In this document: in pieces, positions 57,326-64,000 of the stretch
Layout: every line of letters begins with the position of its first letter
How positions within the stretch are numbered: the first letter of the stretch is position 1
Assembly: GCA_965153355.1 (NCBI GenBank)
Contig: OZ231126.1
Span: 17,918,001-17,982,000, forward strand
DNA: 64,000 nt
Source of the DNA: Flaccisagitta enflata
Lineage: Eukaryota; Chaetognatha; Sagittoidea; Aphragmophora
Reading direction: 5' to 3'
Translations under genes and position numbers: made by a program
The notes under the pieces: model-generated
Told to the model about the DNA's origin: nothing
Databases searched by the model: none
Seen by the model: only the letters and a program-made list of their open reading frames with translations

Positions 57326-57690
57326 TAGGATGTGAATGTCGTCAAAATCTTTTTGTGGTGGATTAAAGAAATTTTGACGATCTTTCAATTGATGGTTTTC
57401 ACTGAAAAGTTGTAAGTTGCGTGCTGCTAGTCACTTATTCAGTTGGTCGGATGGTTCACTATTAGTTTAGTTGAGATATTACCTGGCCCATATACCACAA
57501 GATATAACACTCTGCGCCGCATCCTGTTATCGCTTGCATGCAGCCATCAAGACTTTTTTTTTTACATATTTGCCTTCTTTAGGACAAAGCATTTATATCT
57601 TCATGTATAGAACCAGCTATAACTCTATGTCTTCGTACTTGCGCTCGCTGCGCATATACGCAGATTGATCGCAGCATATCGACTGACCAG

Positions 57691-57930
<240 letters not shown>

Positions 57931-58221
57931 TTTAAATGGATGAACAAAAAGGAGCTAACATTTCGACTCTCTCACTTGATTGCCGCCAATGCTGTGGGTT
58001 GGACCGTGACCACCCACTATGCGCCAAAATGATTCAAAATGCACTGTAGGCTCAAAGGTACCAAAATAGATATATAATAAAAGATAAATTTTTTTATAAA
58101 AAGATTAATAAGAAAACAAGTTTTTTATCATTCTATTGATATTTCATACATTGAAAAATATGTTGAAGACATGAAAGTGTCAAAAAAGAAAAATTGTACA
58201 TGATTTTTTAACTCAAAAAGA

Positions 58222-58512
58222 ATGTCGGCAATGATAGCGATGATAGCGACAATGGCGATGATGGCGATGACGGCGATGATGGCGATGATGGCGATGACAG
58301 TGATGACGGTTATGATGGCGATGATGGTGATGATGGTGATGATGCCAATGATAGTGATGACGGCGATGATGGCAGTGATGGCGATGATGTCTTCATCGCC
58401 ATCGTCACCATTGTCGCCATTGTTGCTTTCATCGCCATCATCGCTATCATCGCAATCTTTGACATCATCACCATCATTGCCTTTGTCGCCGTTGTCGCCT
58501 TAGCCGTTGCCG
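58222..58512. repeat. Strand-switching (GATGGC)n / (ATCGCC)n array
   Basis: 58222-58388 is GATGGCGAT-rich and 58389-58512 is its complement type; the centre is GATGTCTTCATC. Confidence 0.9.
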
Positions 58513-58599
58513 TTGTTGTTATCATTATCTTTGTTAGTCTTTCATATGAATCAAATATAGTATCTGTCAGATAACGCCACAGGTTGGCATAGTCAGCAG

Positions 58600-58856
58600 A
58601 CTTGAGGCCCAAATCCCTAGAGACTGGAATATGAGCCTTGGCCCAAATCCCAACCCCAAGGCTCAGATTCCAGTCTCAATGGATTTGCGCCTCAAGACTG
58701 AGATTTGGGCTTCGAGGCTGGGATATGGGCCTTCAGGCTGAGATATGGGCCTGGAGGCTGAGGGGAGGGTGGGTACGCAGAAGAAGAAGGAGAAATTCCC
58801 CCATATGTGAAAGCATAGGTCATCGGCCCCTTCAGGGCCGCTGCCCAAAAGGGGGA
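58600..58856. mobile_element. Family B cargo and head
   Basis: GGCTGAGATATGGGCC-type units, then CGGCCCCTTCAGGGCCGCTG CCC, joined directly to a HINE-like tract. Confidence 0.65.
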
Positions 58857-58977
58857 CCAACCGACCAACCGACCAACCGACCAACCGACCAACCGACCAA
58901 CCGACCAACCAACAGACCGACATTGCCAGACCGACATTGCGGGGTGTAGAGTCGCGTAGCACGCGACTAAAAAAAGA
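58857..58977 (-). mobile_element. HINE-like subfamily A, 5' part
   Basis: Minus head AGTCGCGTGCTACGCGACT and a (GGTT/GGTC)n tract that runs into family B sequence. Confidence 0.72.
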
Positions 58978-59471
58978 GAGAGAGATCAGCAGATCGAGAT
59001 GGAGATGGAGAAGGGAGATGAGCGGAAATCCCTCACTGAATTAGACGCCGTCGCAGCTACTGGACATTAGAAGATAAAGCAGGCCAACAATATCGACTTA
59101 TAGCTTTATTGTCTAGCAAATGCTATGCTGGTTGCTCATAGAATCTTGATAACGACATGGTTGCGATGGCAAGATGCGCAGCATGCTGCTTTATCTTGTA
59201 GTATATGAGCTGACAAATATATGGTTTAGTTGGACCAAACGTCGGTAGGTTGGTGAGTCACAAAGTTTTTTTTCTTGGCATTCACCGCTCCATCACAACC
59301 CCTGTCCGCGACTCAAAGGGTCGGTCTGTCAGCCAGTACTCTGGTCCATCAGTCTGTAACATTTTTAGGTATTTCAAGTCAATGTCAAGTGTGAGCACTT
59401 TTTGTAGGACTGCCCCTTCCCAACTGCCAGCGACTATTGCCCTGTGTTGAGTTGTTTCATCTCTTTACTAG
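58978..59471. other. Intron 1 remainder of the collagen-like gene
   Basis: 59275-59445 has decayed HINE-like features (GTCCGCGACTC, GTCN tract, CTGCC). Nothing else supported. Confidence 0.35.
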
Positions 59472-59646
59472 ACCAAAAACGTCCACAAGATCAAGACCCC
59501 TCCTGCCGAGATGAGTTTGAGAGCACCGATGACGACGGCGTCAGAAAGAACATTCAGCGATAAATGCGTTGTGGTGGTGGGAATTTGCATGACCCTGTCA
59601 TTTATGGCTTTGGTAGCTGCCATAACAGTTACCGGATATTTTCGAG
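59472..59646 (+). CDS. Collagen-like gene exon 2 (transmembrane segment)
   Basis: Acceptor CTCTTTACTAG; phase 0 in, phase 1 out at donor GTACTC. Polar residues including MTTASERTFSDK lead into a hydrophobic span of about 25 residues and then TVTGYFRG. An internal ATG at 59511 could serve as an alternative start. Confidence 0.6.
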
Positions 59647-59749
59647 GTACTCAAAAAGGTTTTTTTTTGTCCGCGACGGAATATCATTCCGACGCGGACT
59701 ATAATTCAAGGCGGGTGGGTGTCGTCGTTGTCGTTGTCGTTGTCGTTGT

Positions 59750-60595
59750 TACGGATTTTAAAAAATGGATAACTTTTTTATGCTTTGACCGATTTGGTTT
59801 ATATTTGGTGGGAAGTTGTACTAGGGTAAGGCGCTTTACATCCTATCCGATTTTTGTGATTCGACCAACCCAACCGGCCCAACCAGCCTACCGGCCTAAA
59901 AGTGAAAAACGTGCATTACTTTGGCGTTTTTTAACCGATTTGGTTGAAATTTGGTATGGAGTCTCTAAATGGAAGGACTCAACATTTGTATGTGATTCAT
60001 ATGCATTTGAGCATGCTAACCGGCCAAACCGACCTACCACCCAACCAGCCTACCGACTAAAAAGTGAAAAACTTGCATAACTTTGTCATTTTTCAACTAA
60101 TTTGGTTGAAACTTGGTAGGGAGTCTCTAAATAGAAGAACACAACATATGCACACTATTTATCCTGTCAAACCAGCCTACCACCCAACCAGCCTACCAGC
60201 CTAAAAGTGAAAAATGTGCATATCTTTGGCGTTTTTCAACTAATTTGGTTGAAATTTGGTATGGAGTCTCCAAATGGAAGGACTCAACACATGTATGTGA
60301 TTTATTTATGTTTGAGCATGCTAACTGGCCAAACCGACCTACCACCCAACCAGCTTACTGGTCTAAAAGTGAAAAACTTGCATAAATTGGACATTACTCA
60401 ACCAATTTGGTTGAAACTTGGTATGGAGTCTCTAAATGGAAGAACTCAACATATGCACACTATTTATCCAAACCAGCCTACCACCCAACCACCCTACTAG
60501 CCTCAAAGTGGAAAACATGCATAACTTCGCCATTTTTAAACGGATTCGCATGAAACTTTGTATGGAGGCTCTAAATATAAAGTTTTAGCGAACTT
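59750..60595. repeat. ~150-bp tandem repeat with alternating unit lengths (intron 2)
   Basis: Five or six units share AAAAGTGAAAAACTTGCATA, TTTGGTTGAAATTTGGTATG and ACCACCCAACCAGCCTACC. Spacings between shared motifs run about 162, 143, 162 and 141 bp. Confidence 0.88.
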
Positions 60596-60726
60596 ACAGG
60601 GTTAGCGATCTTTTGGTCATAGCGATCTTATGGAATTGGTGATCTTTAACCCCCTCCGTCGCGGACCCAGATACTGTTCAGATTTTTTCATTCTGCTTCA
60701 TCAAAAAATAAACATTTTAGAGTGGC

Positions 60727-61010
60727 ACATGGTCAGCAGTACCCGTTGCCATTGTAATCAGCTGAAGGAATGAAGGAGGAGCAAGGCAGCGGCCCTGAAG
60801 GATTTTGTCCTGTAGAATACATGGGTAAATTTCCAGATGTTTTGAGGGGCCACTTATGAGAACTCAACCGATGAAATGCTTCAACGGCTCATTTGATACT
60901 AGGGAAGGCAGTCTAGAGAGGTGGGAAGGCAGCTTTGATAGTTAGGAGGGGGTCAAATGAGACCTTGGGGAGCTCATTTGAGGCCAGAATGAGCTGATTT
61001 GAAGCTAGGG
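60727..61010. mobile_element. Family B copy
   Basis: ACATGGTCAGCAGTACCCGT, GCAAGGCAGCGGCCC, TTGTCCTGTAGAATACATGG and GAGCTCATTTGAGG cargo units. Confidence 0.65.
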
Positions 61011-61138
61011 GGTATACGCAGAATTATGGATGAGTTTCTGCATATTCACCCGCTGTCCATCAAAAACCGCACATACTAGACTTGTATGATTCGTCCCCGC
61101 TAAAGAGGTAACGCTTACTCTTAACTTTCTTTTATTAG

Positions 61139-61384
61139 AAACTTCGAAGCCCGACATAGTCCAAAATATTCACGGTTTGTCTGGCCCATCGGGAAAAGAT
61201 GGTGCCGACGGAGTTCAAGGTCCGCCTGGGCAATGAGGACAGCGAGGACTCCCCGGGCCCAATGGTGCAAACGGGGCGCCTGGGCCTAGAGGGCAACAAG
61301 GTCCATCGGGGCCTCAAGGTGCGAGAGGACTGCCCGGAGACCGTGGTGCGCAGGGACCACCTGGCTCGAGCGGAAAATTAGTTG
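61139..61384 (+). CDS. Collagen-like gene exon 3 (Gly-X-Y repeats, one TGA)
   Basis: Acceptor TTTTATTAG and donor GTAAGG; 246 bp, phase 1-1. Gly-X-Y runs from [12 protein letters not shown] through GPPGQ, stop, [17 protein letters not shown] to GPPGSSGK. The TGA is at 61234-61236. Codon use stays collagen-like on both sides, so the lesion is recent or not a true stop. Confidence 0.82.
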
Positions 61385-61441
61385 GTAAGGTGTTCAAAAT
61401 ACGCGAGCTGAAATACTGCCCTCATGATGCCCATAAATGTC

Positions 61442-61570
61442 AACAAGGCCGTATACACTCCCCCCAGTTGCGGACGGGTGGGCGGTAGCGGAAAACAGAA
61501 ATAAGACGTGACCGACCGACCGACCGACCGACACGGCAAGTTCTCGAGTCGCATGTCCGCGACTAAAAAG
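61442..61570 (-). mobile_element. HINE-like element, subfamily C/A intermediate
   Basis: Minus head AGTCGCGGACATGCGACT, GGTC tract, distal GTCCGCAACT, terminus GTATACGGCCTTGTT. The head is AGTCGCGGAC but the distal arm is C type. Confidence 0.68.
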
Positions 61571-61655
61571 GCAAAGTGTTACTGACTAACCAACCAAGCG
61601 ATGGACCGAGCGACCGTAAAAGCAACTCATTATGTCGCTTGTCACGCGACTTAAA
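61571..61655 (-). mobile_element. HINE-like head remnant
   Basis: Minus AGTCGCGTGACAAGCGACA and a degenerate GTCN tract. Confidence 0.5.
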
Positions 61656-61899
61656 TAGGAAATTATGAACTTAAAAATGATAAGCATGTTTATTGTCAGT
61701 TCAATATCTCCCGATCGGTTATCACATGTACGGATCTATTCCTCGGCATGCATTGAAGGCGCATCCGCCGCCACCTGCACAAGTTGGGCTACGATGAAAA
61801 AAAAAAAAAAATTTAGTAAGGAGGCTAAAAAAGGCCCAATCTTATGTAAAAAAACCTGGGGAATCCAACCGTGACCTTTTTAGAGCCCTACGCGGCTGC

Positions 61900-63445
61900 G
61901 TTTAGAAACGGCCCCAAAAAAACACCCAAAAATGGCTATTTTTGGGTATTTTTGGCCAAAATTTAGTACTTAAATGGAGGCCAAGTGTTTAAATTCATAG
62001 TTGGGGACACTTCAAGATGTAAGAGACTAGTAAAACAAGAATCATGATGATGGGGCTATTGTGGGGTACCTAAAAAGGCCCAAAAAGGGCCCCTAAAACG
62101 AAAAAAATGTAGTTTTTTTTTCACTGTAACTACAAAAATGAATGGAATGACTTCAAATTTAAAATGGAAGTTCCTTATAAATGCAACTACCATCATGTAA
62201 AAATTTGTGGCCCTCCTTAGATGGCTTCATAGGAAAATTTGGCCACAAAAACCAAAAATCGCTCCCAAAAAATCAGTTTTTTGAGTTCATTGACCTAAAA
62301 ACAATATTATAAGGTCAGGGTACCCCAATATTTTTTTCTATTTTGCTAATATAAGATGTTTGGAGGTTCCAAAAAAAATTTCAGGCCATATTTCCAAAAA
62401 ATGGCTGAGATATGACCATTTGAAGCGACGTGGTAAAAATGGAAAACGCCAAAAATGGTCATTTTTGGTGATTTTTTTAAACAATTGGGTACAAAAAGGG
62501 GTCCTGTTCATTTTAATTCATAGTTGGGGACACTACAAGATGTAAGAGATTATAAAAACAGGAATCATAATGATGGGGCTATTGTGGGGTACCTAAAAAG
62601 GCCCAAAAAGGGCCCCTAAAATGAAAAAAATGTAGTTTTTTTTTCATTGTGACTACAAAAATGAATGGAATGCCTTCAAATTGGAAATGGAAGTTTTTAA
62701 TAAATGCAACTACCATCATGTAAAAATTTGTGGCCCTCCTTAAATGGCTTCATAGGAAAATTTGGCCACAAAAACCCAAAATCGCTCCAAAAAAATCAGT
62801 TTTTTTAGTTCATTGACCTAAAAACAATATTTCAAGATCAGGGTTCCCCAATTTCTTTTTTCTATTTTGCTATTACCGTATTTTTTCCATTTATCGCCCC
62901 CCCTCCAATTAACGCCCCCCCCTCTTTGAGCTCTCAAAAACAGTACTTTGGAAGAAGGTGAAATAGTAAATAATCTTTGTAAGTAGAAAGATTTTGCATA
63001 TTTCAGCAGGTTTTTTTTTCAAGGATTGAATGAAAAACAAGCAAGATGCATTTTATCCTATCTTTATCTGATATCCTAAGTAGCATTTTTTGTGAATAAC
63101 ATATAATTAGAGAGTTCTCACAGATCAAAAGGGGGCGTTCATTGGAGGGTAGAATGACAATATATTTTTTCAATTTCGAAAGCGCCCGGGGCGCTAATTA
63201 GAGAAAATACGGTATAAGATGTTTGGAGGTTCCAAAAAAAATTTCAGGCCATATTTCCAAAAAATGGCTGAGATATGACCATTTGAAGCGACGTGGTAAA
63301 ACTGAAAAATGCCAAAAATGGTTATTTTTGGTGATTTTTAAAAACAATTGGACACAAAAAGGGGTCCCGTTCATTTTAATTCATAGTTGGGGACACTACA
63401 AGATGTAAGAGATTATAAAAACAGGAATCATAATGATGGGGCTAT
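61900..63445. repeat. Tandem duplication, ~540-bp unit
   Basis: 61985-62530 (AATTCATAGTTGGGGACACT, GGGGCTATTGTGGGGTACCT, GATGTTTGGAGGTTCC, TTGAAGCGACGTGGTAAAA) repeats at 62518-63390 once the MITE is removed. Confidence 0.88.
62877..63212. mobile_element. MITE with TACCGTATTTT ends
   Basis: The left end TACCGTATTTTTTCCATTTA and the complement of AATTAGAGAAAATACGGTA share an inverted terminus. The tandem twin near 62345 (TTGCTAATATAAGATG) is the uninterrupted site, implying a TA target. Confidence 0.85.
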
Positions 63446-63471
63446 GGTGGTTAGATTTGCATGTCTTTGAC

Positions 63472-63702
63472 TAACAAGGCCGGATACACGGCTACCCCAG
63501 TCGCGTGCGGGTGGGCAGGGGCTGTTTTTGAGGTCACTCAATCATTTGGGCAGGAGCAGTGAGGCCAAAGATCGCAAAACCCCCCAAAAAAGTAAAGTGT
63601 GACGGACCGACGGACGGACGGACCGACAGATGGACGGACCAACGGACGGACGGACCGACAAAGCGGGTTGTAGAGTCGCGTAGCATGCGACTAAAAATGG
63701 TT
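63472..63702 (-). mobile_element. HINE-like element, subfamily A, complete
   Basis: Minus head AGTCGCATGCTACGCGACT, GTCN tract, CACTGCTCCTGCCCAAATG, CCCCTGCCCACCC, exact distal GCACGCGACT, terminus GCCGTGTATCCGGCCTTGTT. Confidence 0.87.
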
Positions 63703-63708
63703 ATTTCT

Positions 63709-64000
63709 TTTTAGTCGCGTGCTACGCGACTCTACACCCCGCTTTGTCCGTCGGTCCGTTGGTCCGTCCGTCGGTCCGTCGGTCCTTTCGTCCGTCGGTC
63801 GGTCGGTTGGTCCGTCCATCACACTTTACTTTTTTTGGGTTTTTAGGGTTTTAGGGTTTTTGGCTAAAAAATCACAAAAAATGACCATTTTCGGCGTTTT
63901 CCATATTTACCACGTCGCTTCAAATGGTCATATCTCAGCCATTTTTTGGAAATATGGCCTGAAATTTTTTTTGGAACCTCCAAACATCTTATATTAGCAA
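63709..64000 (+). mobile_element. HINE-like subfamily A element, runs off the window
   Basis: TTTTTAGTCGCGTGCTACGC head, GTCN tract, then cargo that is the inverted copy of 62345-62467 (ATGGTCATATCTCAGCCATT, GGAACCTCCAAACATCTTAT). The 3' end is beyond 64000. Confidence 0.8.

Noticed and set aside
61665-61874. Possible further exon of the collagen-like gene
   Set aside because: An AG at the right phase exists, but the product is not Gly-X-Y and ends quickly; no support.

Overview
This is a eukaryotic, almost certainly metazoan, window: two genes have long introns with consensus splice sites, and both encode animal extracellular-protein types (tandem C-type lectin domains; a transmembrane collagen-like protein). 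The repeat density and microsatellite load suggest a marine invertebrate, but nothing seen fixes the phylum. No prokaryotic gene, CRISPR array, rRNA or tRNA was recognised. Most long open frames are translations of simple repeats.

Genes. (1) On the minus strand, 32000 to 23616, eight exons join in phase to a 354-residue secreted protein: signal peptide, Cys-rich module and two C-type lectin domains. All seven introns are phase 1 and are packed with mobile elements. (2) On the plus strand, 56992 to 61384, three exons join in phase to a type II membrane protein with a Gly-X-Y collagen stalk, interrupted by an in-frame TGA. (3) On the minus strand, 45426 to 41843, lies a nearly full-length non-LTR retrotransposon (APE endonuclease plus reverse transcriptase) with a 12-bp target duplication, one in-frame TAG and a degenerate 2A-like motif.

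Repeats. The dominant component is a superfamily of about 40 short elements, in both orientations across the window. Shared layout: T-rich start, a 16-19 bp palindrome, a (GTCN)n tetranucleotide tract, variable cargo, a distal copy of one palindrome arm, and a small hairpin ending in CTTGTTT. I label subfamilies A, C, D, E, F and G (my names). Their palindromes differ, but the distal arm changes with the 5' arm in each. This matches what is known of non-autonomous Helentron-associated elements (HINE / DINE-1-like): asymmetric terminal inverted repeats, a GTCY microsatellite, central tandem repeats and a 3' hairpin. Three giant A copies (7.6-11.3 kb minus; 32.5-34.1 kb plus; 50.1-52.0 kb plus) carry the same three satellite arrays in the same order. 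A second family, B, has a CTGTGTCCTACAGGAC head and 20-25 bp tandem cargo.

Layout: 0-7.5 kb, foldback elements, microsatellites and A/C copies; 7.6-11.3 kb, giant A; 11.5-17 kb, two related foldback elements and long microsatellites; 17.5-22.4 kb, a 4-kb inverted repeat with F and B elements; 22.4-23.4 kb, A/D copies; 23.6-32.0 kb, lectin gene; 32.3-34.6 kb, giant A inside a foldback; 36.5-40.7 kb, a very large inverted repeat; 41.8-45.4 kb, LINE inside a B element; 45.4-49.3 kb, B elements and microsatellites; 50.1-54.3 kb, giant A and a decayed transposon; 54.4-57.3 kb, C/D/G copies; 57.0-61.4 kb, collagen-like gene; 61.9-64 kb, tandem duplication with a MITE and A copies.
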